A stretch of DNA of 64,000 bases from Prochlorococcus sp. AG-409-D14 (GCA_003215895.1 QCJR01000002.1:1-64000), one strand, 5' to 3'; numbered from the stretch's first letter, positions 1-10,295 are shown. Notes: generated by a model not told the origin, from the sequence alone. Translations and numbers: made by a program.

Positions 1-2
1 CT

Positions 3-1007
3 ACTGCTGTTTATATTGAATTAACTAATAAGTGTAATTTTCACTGCACATTTTGCCCTTCGGACTCTCAAAAACGTCTTTTGGGATCTATGGATTTAGA
101 TCTTGTTAAACAACTATATGAAGAGAATGCTGATAAAAACTTTGCTAACCACGTAAATCTCCATTTAATGGGTGAGCCAACTTTACACCCTGAATTGATT
201 GAAATTTTAAAATTTGGATCAATAAAGAAAGTACGCACTAATTTAACAACAAACATCAGTACCCTTGGAGCTAAAAATGTTTCGAAAATATTGGATTCCT
301 TATATGGCACATTAACTGCAAGCCATATGAGTCCCACTGAAGATACATATCATGTTCGTGGTTCAGTTGGTATTTCATGGGAACGCTATATCGGTAATCT
401 TCGCTTATTAGTTCGTGAATACATGAAACGTCTCCAGAAAGGGAAGGTAACCAAAAATTCTATAAATATAAGAGTGATGGCTACCCAAAATACAGCCTCC
501 AATGTAAGTATTGTTGGATCTTCAAAAGAAGCTAGGGACATCCTAAAAGAATGGAATGATTTTGTTGCCGAAGTTGAAAATGAATTAGGCATGGCTCCCT
601 TTGCGCGCAAAGATCACAATGACAATGATCTATTGCGAGAGAATAAATATTCATCTATCTCTTACTCTTTGCAAAAAGGGATTAAGCTAACCTTCTGGAG
701 AGCATTTACATTTGCCAACACAAGAGTAAGTGATGACTTTGAATTGGAAACGACAAAGCAAACGTCTTTCTGTCCTCACCCCTTCTCTGACGTTGGGATC
801 CTGTGGAACGGAGACGTAACACTTTGCTGTCTTGACCATGATGGTCAACTAAAAGTAGGTAATGTTCGCAACTCCTCGATAGAAAATGTGATACAGAGTG
901 ATGCGGCTCAAAAATTACGCGCCAGTATGCTTGGGAAATATCCCCTTCCTTCTATCTGTCAAACGTGCCAAGAACGACCTATTAAGCGTGAGAATAGTAA
1001 AAATTAA
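3..1007 (+). CDS. Radical SAM/SPASM domain protein, 5' end truncated by window edge
   Basis: Frame is open from base 3, upstream of the listed ATG at 81, and encodes ELTNKCNFHCTFCPSD (CxxxCxxC radical SAM motif). C-terminal Cys-rich CPHPF...CCLDHDG...CQTCQER resembles a SPASM region. Confidence 0.85.
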   Translation, partial: TAVYIELTNKCNFHCTFCPSDSQKRLLGSMDLDLVKQLYEENADKNFANHVNLHLMGEPTLHPELIEILKFGSIKKVRTNLTTNISTLGAKNVSKILDSLYGTLTASHMSPTEDTYHVRGSVGISWERYIGNLRLLVREYMKRLQKGKVTKNSINIRVMATQNTASNVSIVGSSKEARDILKEWNDFVAEVENELGMAPFARKDHNDNDLLRENKYSSISYSLQKGIKLTFWRAFTFANTRVSDDFELETTKQTSFCPHPFSDVGILWNGDVTLCCLDHDGQLKVGNVRNSSIENVIQSDAAQKLRASMLGKYPLPSICQTCQERPIKRENSKN

Positions 1008-1040
1008 ACAAGAAAGATATAATTCTCGTTAATAGATCCT

Positions 1041-2495
1041 TTGAAAACAAATAATTTGGATAAAAAAAAAAGGAAACAAAAGCAAGCAGGATTTGAAGTG
1101 AAAACATTCCCAGTAGCATTTGCTTTAGAAACAATTAAAGAGAATCTTTCTATTTATACAAATAACCCATCTCCACCTTCTAAAGAACAAATAATCAAGG
1201 AAGCATATGGATTTCATTCGCAAGGTAATACTTCAGAAGCGGCAAAGTATTATCAATATTTCATCGATCGAGGTTTTGAAGACCACGGGGTTTTTTCTAA
1301 TTATGGAATAATTTTAAAAAACTTGGGCAAATTAAAACAGGCTAATTTATATACTCGCAAAGCCATAGCGCTTAACCCAAATATCTATAAATCTCATTAC
1401 CTTCTCGGAACAATCCTCATTGGACAAAAAAAATTTCAAGAAGCAGAAGAAGCTCTGCGCAAAGCAATAGAACTTAAACCAGATTTATTTCAGGCTCATG
1501 TAGATCTTGGATCTGTTTTAAAAGACCTAGGTAAATTACAAGAAGCAGAGATATCGACTCGTAAAGCTATTGAAATTAATCCTAATTTGGCTGAATCTCA
1601 TTACAATTTAGGCATAATATTAAAAGATCTTGGAAACTTAAAAGAAGCAGAAATATCGACTAGAAAAGCTATTGAAATTAATCCTAATTTATCTTCTGCT
1701 CATTTAAATCTGGGAATTATACATAATGATAATGGTAAAAATAATCAAGCATCAAATCACTTTCGCCAGGCATTATATTTAAATTCAGATAATCATCAAA
1801 TACGATATCATTTAGGATTTTCATTAGAAAATGAAGCTAAATTTGAAAATGATCATGACTTGAGAGTTTCTTTAAAAAATGAAGCTAAATTTCAATTTAG
1901 TGAGGCATTTAAGAAAAGAAAGGTAATAGCTAAGATTGGTTTATTAAATCGCAGTCCTAAAAATTTTAATAAAAAAATTATTATTATTGATCAATATATA
2001 ATTTCTTTACTAAATAAACTTTCTCAATCAATTAACTCTATGTATGGGTTCCATCCTAATGGAGCTCATGCAATAAATCTTGGTCCTTGTGGAGACTTTG
2101 CTAATGAATTTTTCATGATATGGAATTTACGATTTATAAATCAGTCAGAAATTTGCTTTGTAAAGTCTATTAAACAAAACAAGCCTAAACATGTTCTTGT
2201 TAAATTACCGAATAGTCAATTATTTGATGGAGGAAGAGGAGTTCATAACTTTAATACTTATAATAAAAAAGATGATGAATTAATTATTATGAAAAAATAT
2301 GATTTAGAGACTATAGATAAACATTCATGGGGTCTATATCAAGAGGAATATAGAAAATGTCCTAACTTTTCAATTCGCAAAACATCAGATATTATATCTA
2401 AATATTTAGATTATATATATTATTCCTTACCAAAAGAAAAGAAGAAAAGAGAACATCACACCCTTAGCGAAGTTTCCGAACACACCGAAGCCTAA
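1041..2495 (+). CDS. TPR repeat protein with uncharacterised C-terminal domain
   Basis: Multiple TPR units (NLGIILKDLGNLKEAEISTRKAIEINPN); distinct C-terminal domain with GPCGDFANEFF, KHVLVKL, LFDGGRG. Start is an alternative codon (TTG). Confidence 0.8.
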   Translation: MKTNNLDKKKRKQKQAGFEVKTFPVAFALETIKENLSIYTNNPSPPSKEQIIKEAYGFHSQGNTSEAAKYYQYFIDRGFEDHGVFSNYGIILKNLGKLKQANLYTRKAIALNPNIYKSHYLLGTILIGQKKFQEAEEALRKAIELKPDLFQAHVDLGSVLKDLGKLQEAEISTRKAIEINPNLAESHYNLGIILKDLGNLKEAEISTRKAIEINPNLSSAHLNLGIIHNDNGKNNQASNHFRQALYLNSDNHQIRYHLGFSLENEAKFENDHDLRVSLKNEAKFQFSEAFKKRKVIAKIGLLNRSPKNFNKKIIIIDQYIISLLNKLSQSINSMYGFHPNGAHAINLGPCGDFANEFFMIWNLRFINQSEICFVKSIKQNKPKHVLVKLPNSQLFDGGRGVHNFNTYNKKDDELIIMKKYDLETIDKHSWGLYQEEYRKCPNFSIRKTSDIISKYLDYIYYSLPKEKKKREHHTLSEVSEHTEA

Positions 2496-3022
2496 GATTA
2501 GATTTCGCATCCTTTAAATAATTTCACTTTTTCATCATTTTTCCGCTACACAGGGCTTGGGAACTATTAAGGTCGCTGTGGATTTACAAATATTCTAATA
2601 CCTAATGCAAATGCATATTTTCTGTTATTTGACTTATGCGGATTCGCCCTAACTTAATAAGAACTGAGAGGTTAAGAAATAGATTTGAGTTCATATCCTC
2701 CATAGGAAAGGGCCTGAAGGGATCAAAGTTGGATTAGCGATATTTCTCTATATAAATCCCCATGCCCAGTAAAAGTCCTAATAATGAACAGTTTCAGACT
2801 TTCTATTGCTAAACAATAGAAAACTCCAAACACTTTGAAAACAAGAGAAGGACGAACTAATTTGTATGACTTTAATAAAGTAGATGCTTGGGAAAACAAT
2901 TATTTTACCAAGCAATTCATAATTGATCTAACTCTATAAATTAAATACAAATTATCTTAAGTCGAGTTGCAAATAGCTTTATAGTGAATAGTAGAATTAT
3001 TAAAATCAGAAGTTCATAGAAA

Positions 3023-4252
3023 ATGGTGGAATCTAGTAATAAACACCAAGGGGAAAAGAAAGTCAGTAAAATTGCAACCTTCTCAGTTCCATTTGCTTTA
3101 GAAACAATTAAAGAGAATCTTTCTATTTATACAAATAACCCATCTCCACCTTCTAAAGAACAAATAATCAAGGAAGCATATGGATTTCATTCGCAAGGTA
3201 ATACTTCAGAAGCGGCAAAGTATTATCAATATTTCATTGATCGAGGTTTTGAAGACCACAGGGTTTTTTGTAATTATGGAGTTGTATTACAAAATCTAGG
3301 CAAATTGAAAGAGGCAGAAATTTCTTATCGCAAAGCTATTGAACTAAAACCAGATTTCGCTGAATCTTATTATAATTTGGGACTCATATTAAAAGATCTA
3401 GAACAATTAAAAAAAGCAGAAGAGTCATACCGCAAAGCAATTGAACTCAATCCTAATTTCGCAGAAGCACATTCTAACTTGGGAGGGATATTGAAAGATC
3501 TCGGAAATTTACAAGCCGCAGCATTATCTACTCGCAAAGCACTTAAGCTGAAACCGAATTATGCAAAGGCTTATTTCCAAGAAGGAATCATACTAAAACT
3601 GCTTGGAAGATACAAAGATGCAATTCAAAGTTTCAATAAAGCTTCTGAAATTGAACCAAGAAACGCCAAATACTATGCATTCAGAGGGCTTAAACCATCC
3701 TACTTCTATAGAGAGCCTTTAACTAAAAACAAAAATTTAATCAAAAGTATTAATCAATGCAATTGGAAGCAATCTAAAATATTTTTAGAAAAAGCCTGTA
3801 AAGATACACCTAAAGATACAGAAATAAATGTAAATGAATTTATCAAGCTTTGGTGTGATTATCTGAGAAATATAGTCGATCAAGATTCTCCTAAAAAGTT
3901 ATTAGAAATTCTCACAAATCTTATTATTATAGATGAAAGGAATAAAAATATAAATAAATTACTCAAATATGTATTTGAAAGCTTTGACTTAAGTTTATTG
4001 CTAGAATTGGCTGAAAAGAAAGATAAAATATTATTAACATTGGGGTATAGCCAATACAAATTTCAAAAAAAAGATTTTGTGGAAGCTCAGTTTATAGCCT
4101 CTAACAATATTAAGCAAGCAGAGATCCTAATTAAGAGACAGGAGACTGAAGATCTTGGTTGGCTTATTGTTCGTAGAAGTCTTAGATTATATAAGCAGAA
4201 AAATATAGCTAGAGATAGTTTAACAAAACTAATAAACAATTTAAGTCATTAG
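3023..4252 (+). CDS. TPR repeat protein
   Basis: Tandem TPR motifs (NLGLILKDLEQLKKAEESYRKAIELNPNFAEAH); N-terminus nearly identical to the 1041 ORF. Confidence 0.8.
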   Translation: MVESSNKHQGEKKVSKIATFSVPFALETIKENLSIYTNNPSPPSKEQIIKEAYGFHSQGNTSEAAKYYQYFIDRGFEDHRVFCNYGVVLQNLGKLKEAEISYRKAIELKPDFAESYYNLGLILKDLEQLKKAEESYRKAIELNPNFAEAHSNLGGILKDLGNLQAAALSTRKALKLKPNYAKAYFQEGIILKLLGRYKDAIQSFNKASEIEPRNAKYYAFRGLKPSYFYREPLTKNKNLIKSINQCNWKQSKIFLEKACKDTPKDTEINVNEFIKLWCDYLRNIVDQDSPKKLLEILTNLIIIDERNKNINKLLKYVFESFDLSLLLELAEKKDKILLTLGYSQYKFQKKDFVEAQFIASNNIKQAEILIKRQETEDLGWLIVRRSLRLYKQKNIARDSLTKLINNLSH

Positions 4253-4255
4253 ATT

Positions 4256-5953
4256 ATGACAGTTATTTTAGGTTTCAGTAATACGCACAATGGAAGTGTA
4301 GCTCTAATATGTGATGGAGAAGTAAAAGTCGCTATTCAAGCAGAAAGGATCTCTAGAAGAAAGCGTCAGTCTTTACCTCTAGGCGAAGAAATAGAGTTAA
4401 CACATAAATGTGTTGAATATTGCTTAAGCTCTTCGGGGTTTAAATATAAAGATATAAATGCTATTGCACTTTCTTCTCCTTGGAAAGTTAATAAGATAAC
4501 TGATCAAAAATTATTCAATTATATAGGTGGAATCCCTAAGAATTATTTAGGAACATTTTATGTGCCTCACCATTTATCTCATATGGAATATATTCTTCAC
4601 TATGGAAATATGGAGCCAGGAATAGTTCTCGTTATAGATGGAAGTGGTTCTTTGGAGGAAGACAGATCACTTTTTAACATTAAAGAAGATCACCATCCTC
4701 AAATAATTAATCATACTCATTTCTCTGGGAAAGAAGTAATATCTGCATACTGGTTTGACGGAAAAAAAACCCTTTTAATTTATAGATTTAGCCCATCTCG
4801 AGCTGTTATTGACAATAAAAATTCTATTGGGAATGATTTATTACCAAGCATTGGTCACTATTGGGAATGGGCTGGATTATATTGTTGCGGATCCAGAAAT
4901 GCAGCTGGTAAAGTAATGGGTTTAGCTGCATTTGGAGAAGGAATTAAGTCTATTGAAAAAGATATTTTAACTATTAATGATTACGGGAAAATAAAATTAG
5001 ATTTCTGCAAAATTGATAAACTTTATAACGAAGCCAATATTTTCGTTGCAGACCTGTCTAATAGTAAGCATCATCAAGATTTAGCTAAAAGGGTTCAATT
5101 AGAAACGGAGAATGTAATTCTAAAGTTACTTAATATACTTAAGAAAAAATTTCCAAGTGATAATCTGTATCTTTCAGGAGGTGTTGCACTTAATGTAGTA
5201 GCAAATGAGCGGATTAAAAAAAGTAACTTATTTAAAAAAGTCATACTTAATGGTTCTGTAGAAGATAATGGGACAGCAATAGGAGCTGGTATAGCTACAT
5301 ATACAAAAATGGGTTATGAGCGTAAATTTTCTAACCTCAATGATTATTATGGTAGATTTTATGATGAAACTGATATAATAAATGCTATCTCAAATTTCAA
5401 TTTATGTTTTAAAATTCTCACTGAAAATGAATTAATAAAAATTGCCGCAAAATCTATTCAAGATGGAAAAATAATAGGATGGTTTCAGGGTAGAAGTGAA
5501 TTTGGTCCTAGAGCATTGGGGAACAGAAGTATTCTAGCAAATCCTTCTAGTAGCCATACTAAATATATTTTAGACCATTATATGAAGTGCAGAGATAGAT
5601 ATCGACCATATGCCCCAGTTGTAATAGAAGAAAGAGCAAATCAATATTTTGATATCAGCGATAGCTCGCCAGTTATGATGAGAAATGTCAATATTTTAGA
5701 CAAAAATCTGGTTGCTGTTCAACATATAGATAGTACAGCTAGAGTACAGACTGTAAATAAAAATCAAAATAAAAAATTATATCAATTACTTTTAGAAGTA
5801 GAGAAAATTACAGGAATTCCTGTTTTATTAAATACATCATTTAACAGGCCAGGGGAACCCATCGTTGAATCTCCAAATGATGCATTATCTTCTTTTTCTG
5901 AAGGTTCCTTAGACTATCTATTTATGGGAAATATTTTCATTTCTCGTGAGTAG
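4256..5953 (+). CDS. Carbamoyltransferase, NodU/CmcH-like
   Basis: GFSNTHNGSVAL..., LSGGVALNVVANERI, GWFQGRSEFGPRALGNRSILANP, RPYAPVV, NTSFNRPGEPIVESPNDA are family hallmarks. Confidence 0.92.
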   Translation: MTVILGFSNTHNGSVALICDGEVKVAIQAERISRRKRQSLPLGEEIELTHKCVEYCLSSSGFKYKDINAIALSSPWKVNKITDQKLFNYIGGIPKNYLGTFYVPHHLSHMEYILHYGNMEPGIVLVIDGSGSLEEDRSLFNIKEDHHPQIINHTHFSGKEVISAYWFDGKKTLLIYRFSPSRAVIDNKNSIGNDLLPSIGHYWEWAGLYCCGSRNAAGKVMGLAAFGEGIKSIEKDILTINDYGKIKLDFCKIDKLYNEANIFVADLSNSKHHQDLAKRVQLETENVILKLLNILKKKFPSDNLYLSGGVALNVVANERIKKSNLFKKVILNGSVEDNGTAIGAGIATYTKMGYERKFSNLNDYYGRFYDETDIINAISNFNLCFKILTENELIKIAAKSIQDGKIIGWFQGRSEFGPRALGNRSILANPSSSHTKYILDHYMKCRDRYRPYAPVVIEERANQYFDISDSSPVMMRNVNILDKNLVAVQHIDSTARVQTVNKNQNKKLYQLLLEVEKITGIPVLLNTSFNRPGEPIVESPNDALSSFSEGSLDYLFMGNIFISRE

Positions 5954-6500
5954 CAAATTGGATAGTAGGACATACCAACTTATTAAATCAAAAAGTTAAC
6001 CTTCCTCTTGCGTTGTATTGATAGTCACCAGCTAAGCAGCAAGTAAAGTAATTTGTCTTTCACATGCAAGAACAACTCTTGATTCATCATTGTTAAATTA
6101 TTTATTTATATTTACTGATATAGTTTATCTTTGAACAGTTGAAAGTTTAGAGAGAATTTATTTTACGTTCAAGAGATGCCCTCTTATCATTTTGTTGATA
6201 AACTGACCTGGAAAGTTAGATAAATTGATCATCAAACTCCTTGCAAGCTTTTTAAATCTTCTTTTTCCTAAATTTGTCGTAATAATAAGATTAACTTCAG
6301 CTAATTAAGAAGAGAGTATTGGATCAACTTTAAGATTTTTCTTAATTAATTTTACTTCCAATTCCTAAAGTACTCTACTAACATTAATTAATTAATTAGA
6401 TTTCAGCCATTTTCTAAGTTTAATTTTTAATATAGAAATTTTATCTATTAATTCACCTATTTATATAGGAATTAAAATCAACTAATTTCCAGCCATCCTC

Positions 6501-8429
6501 TCAATCATAATAATTAGCAAATTCCTTCCTTAATTCTAATCCAACTTTTTCAAATAAAGAAATCCAATCATTTTTTTTATATTGTCTAAATAATCTCATT
6601 GATGGATACCAAAAAGTACTCTGGTCATGCAATCCCCAGGTCCAGAATGGTACATCCCTAAGTAATAGCCAAACCTTTAAACCCATACCGCCTGCCAAAT
6701 GGGCCACCGATGTATCACAAGTAATTATTAAGTCACAATTAGCAGCAATTGCAGCATTTTCCGTAAAGTCCCAAATTTGATCAATTTTATTTTGAGATGA
6801 TACGAATTTATTTTTAAACGAACAATCTTTTAACTGATCTGATCCAAATCCTTTTTGAAGTGATAAAAAAGTTATATCATTTTGCTTGAGAAAAATAGAA
6901 AAAGTTTCCAAGGATATTGATCTACCTTTATAAGATGCTTTTTCCATATCTAAACTACCTTGCCAATTGATCCCTACTATTGGTTTGTTTTCATGTGAAA
7001 GCTCTTTTTTCCATTTATCTAAAAGTTCTTTTTTAGTTTTAATGTAAGGCTTAGAAATGACTGGATTAGTGGGTGTCACTCCTAAATTCCTTGGAAGAGA
7101 TAGTAAAGGGATCCACCTTCTATCACTTACAAAGTTAGCCGCCTCAGTGGTAAGAGGATTAGAATCAATATTAGATACTTTAATTAAATTATGAAGTTTT
7201 TCTTGAGCACTAAAAAGAATATTTAATCCTAAATCACGCAAATAGGGAATATACCTCATATATTGAATTGTATCGCCAAGTCCCTGCTCACTAATAACTA
7301 ATAAATTCTCATTTGATCTTAAAATATCCTCAAAAATTGGTTTAGATTTTGGAGATGAATGTAATTTATTTGAGTTTAAATTATTTAATCTCCAGTCATA
7401 ATTTCTCCATCCTTCAATATAATTTCCATTTAATAACTGAGAGATAGCTAAATTCCATCGAGATTTGGGATTATTTGGCTCAATTCTAAGTGCCTTATAA
7501 TATGTATCTATAGCTAATTCGAGAGAACCTAACTCATGGAAAATAATACCTAAATTCGTAAAGGCTTCGACATTATTTGGATCAGCTTTAATAGATTCTT
7601 TATATGCATTAACGGCAGCATTGGGTTTGTCAATTTCTTCTAATAAAACGCCTAAATTAAAAAAAGCTTTAGCATTTCTAGGATCAATTTTTATAGCATT
7701 ATTATACTCCAATATAGCTTGATCAAAAAGTCCTTTCTTTTTTAGTGCGCTAGCCAGATTATTATGAGAACTTGAATCATCTGGTTTTATCATTATAGAC
7801 CTTCTATATAAAATAATAGCCTCATCAATCTTTCCTTTTCTAAAAAGAGAATTAGCAAAATTTGTATTAATTTCACTAGATAAAGGGTTGATTTTAAGAG
7901 CTTTTTCATAGCAAGATATAGCTTTATCAAATTCATTCTCATGTTCATAAGTAATTGCCAGACTATTAATTGCTTTTATATTTTTTGGATCAATTTCAAT
8001 TGCTTTTTTATAAAAAATTCTAGCTCTTTCAAGCTTGTTCTTTCGATACATTACTATCCCAAGGTTAAGATATGCATCTGAGTAATCAGGTTTTATTTTT
8101 ATAGCCTTTTCAAATAATATTATAGCGGAATCAAGTTCATTTCTATCCCGCAAAGCGATACCTAAATTATTATATGCTTGTTCATATAGAGGCTCAATCT
8201 CTATACTTTTCCTTAGGAGTTTAATCATATCCTCGCTATTACCTTTTGCCCCACATATAATTGCAAGATTTGCATAAGTAATATGGTTCAGTGAACCTTT
8301 ATCAATCAAATATCTATATATTTTTTCTGCCTTGCTAAGCTTTCCTTTCTTAATAAATTCTAAGGCTCTCATTTCTAAAGATAATTTATCATCAGGATTA
8401 TTAGATTGATTTTTATCTAGATTACTCAA
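6501..8429 (-). CDS. TPR repeat protein with glycosyltransferase (GT9/heptosyltransferase-like) C-terminal domain
   Basis: About nine TPR units then LLVISEQGLGDTIQYMRYIPYL and CDLIITCDTSVAHLAGGMGLKVWLLL. Confidence 0.82.
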   Translation of the reverse strand: MSNLDKNQSNNPDDKLSLEMRALEFIKKGKLSKAEKIYRYLIDKGSLNHITYANLAIICGAKGNSEDMIKLLRKSIEIEPLYEQAYNNLGIALRDRNELDSAIILFEKAIKIKPDYSDAYLNLGIVMYRKNKLERARIFYKKAIEIDPKNIKAINSLAITYEHENEFDKAISCYEKALKINPLSSEINTNFANSLFRKGKIDEAIILYRRSIMIKPDDSSSHNNLASALKKKGLFDQAILEYNNAIKIDPRNAKAFFNLGVLLEEIDKPNAAVNAYKESIKADPNNVEAFTNLGIIFHELGSLELAIDTYYKALRIEPNNPKSRWNLAISQLLNGNYIEGWRNYDWRLNNLNSNKLHSSPKSKPIFEDILRSNENLLVISEQGLGDTIQYMRYIPYLRDLGLNILFSAQEKLHNLIKVSNIDSNPLTTEAANFVSDRRWIPLLSLPRNLGVTPTNPVISKPYIKTKKELLDKWKKELSHENKPIVGINWQGSLDMEKASYKGRSISLETFSIFLKQNDITFLSLQKGFGSDQLKDCSFKNKFVSSQNKIDQIWDFTENAAIAANCDLIITCDTSVAHLAGGMGLKVWLLLRDVPFWTWGLHDQSTFWYPSMRLFRQYKKNDWISLFEKVGLELRKEFANYYD

Positions 8430-9089
8430 AACATTCTGACCTATTAAAGAATATTATACTCTAAAAATTATGAATCAAGATTAGCAGCTATTATACAAAG
8501 AAATATTAGAGTGGATATTATAATTATAGATTTTGAAAATAAAAGGGACAACATCAAGAACGGGATTTGATCTTCTAAAGACTAATAAAGATAAAAAGGA
8601 ATTGCATATATTTAAAAATTTCTTCTCAATATTATATTCCAAAATATAATTACAAAGAAAGTTACACCTTTAACTAAAAATCCAAAAGTATTTTTACAGT
8701 GCTTATTAATTATTTAAGATTATTTTTGTTAAGATTTCGAGACCCCAAAAAACTTTACTCATTAAAATTTTTACATATCAAGAGCACTACCCTAATATAA
8801 TTCATTGGATTTTCTTCTGCTTAATTTATATTCTTCGGTCCTGCGGTATTAATAAGGTTAGAATATGCCCTTAAGCTAGTAATTATTGAGAAATCCTGTT
8901 CTAGAACATCTTCTATTTATTTAGCTTTGCCATACCCAAGCTCCAAAAATGTAATTTTCAATTTCCTCCAAAAATCTAAGCACGAAGTGCAGCCTAGAGA
9001 ACCAAGAAAGGTATAGATCTTTTATTGCTAAAGAGGAGGCCTTGATGAGTTCTTCGAAAGTTAAAAAACAAGAGTTTCTTTAGCTATAT

Positions 9090-9224
9090 TTAGTTTTTAT
9101 GAGCAAAAAGGGATTTTTTATCTATCTCATCCCAAAAACTCGCAAGAGCAGCTTCCGAAAAAAGTTCGCGAATCTGCCAATTAATTTCAAAAGGCGTTTT
9201 AGCTTTTTTAAAGGAATCCTCCAT
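9090..9224 (-). CDS. Candidate small ORF, 44 aa
   Basis: Manual translation: MEDSFKKAKTPFEINWQIRELFSEAALASFWDEIDKKSLFAHKN; frame is open further upstream without a canonical start. Below the length cut-off of the ORF track. Confidence 0.3.
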   Translation of the reverse strand: MEDSFKKAKTPFEINWQIRELFSEAALASFWDEIDKKSLFAHKN

Positions 9225-9758
9225 AAAGTCAATTAAATTTTCTGATAAAAAAAACTTAATTGCTTTTTAAAGAGTTGTCTAAAAAAAAAATATCTCATAA
9301 TAAAAATTTACTTAGAAAATCTAAAAAAAAAATTTCCAAAATAACTCAAATCAATCGATTCGCAACGTGATAAGTTCTCTTTCGAGAGATAGTTGTACAA
9401 TGTGATACTTTTCCACATTTTCCTTCTTTCCTCATATTACAAAAAGTTTTGTCCGCAAATTTTAACAAGAACTTTTTAATGTATCAAAAAATACAAAATC
9501 CTTGAGATTAGCTGCAGCGGCTAAGTTTTAGTGTTCATTTTTTTTTTGTAATTAATCCACTTATTCAATTGACATGAATCCTATTGAGATTTTTCATAAA
9601 TTATGAATTTTGTGGAAAAGTGGAAAAACCCATATTAATTTTTTAAATACTCTTTATTTATTTTCTTCATCTCCAAAAAAAGTTGGTTACAAATAAAGAA
9701 ATATTCAAGGTTAAAAGGAAAACAATTCAACAAGAGAAATTAGTTGCCACTAGATAAA

Positions 9759-9911
9759 CTAGTCAATATAGCTTAGGCAAGCATGGGCTTCTTCTATCTC
9801 TTTAGTTAACAGTTCCAATTCATTTTCAAGATCATCAATTGTATTGAAGCCTAAAACTTCAATAGTTTCATTTCCTAGAGAATCTTCAAAAAATACTTTT
9901 TTCATAATCAT
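9759..9911 (-). CDS. Candidate small ORF, 50 aa, acidic
   Basis: Manual translation: MIMKKVFFEDSLGNETIEVLGFNTIDDLENELELLTKEIEEAHACLSYID, ending TAG; protein-like composition. Confidence 0.45.
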   Translation of the reverse strand: MIMKKVFFEDSLGNETIEVLGFNTIDDLENELELLTKEIEEAHACLSYID

Positions 9912-10004
9912 AAATTTTTAATAAAATAAATAATTAGTTATTAATTTCAATTATTTATGTTGAAAGTAAGTTTTGAAATAAGCCGCTGAATAAATTAATT
10001 TATT

Positions 10005-10283
10005 TTGCTGACGTTAAATCTGCAAAAGATAATTAGGAGTCATAGTGATTGTATGCATAACCCTTTCTCCATTAACTGGAATAAAAACTGGACATTTCAA
10101 ATAGTACACATGGAAGGTGGCATTTATATAGAGGCAAAAGGACTTGGGGTTCTAATAAGAAAGCCTTTATTAGCAACTGAAAGTCCGTTTACCGCAGCTG
10201 ACAATTTAGTTTATAGGGAAGATAAAAATAGAAAATCTTTATTCAACTCTTGGAAATCAAAGGAAATCACTAGTTTTAATTAA
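10005..10283 (+). CDS. Hypothetical protein
   Basis: 92-aa ORF; alternative start at an internal Met (MHNPFSINWNKNWTFQIVHMEGG...). Confidence 0.55.
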   Translation: MLTLNLQKIIRSHSDCMHNPFSINWNKNWTFQIVHMEGGIYIEAKGLGVLIRKPLLATESPFTAADNLVYREDKNRKSLFNSWKSKEITSFN

Positions 10284-10295
10284 TTTTGAAAAAAG

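Noticed and set aside
2800-2822. 9-bp hairpin tttctattg-ctaaa-caatagaaa in an intergenic gap
   Set aside because: AT-rich weak stem, no T tract on either strand; not enough to call a terminator or RNA.
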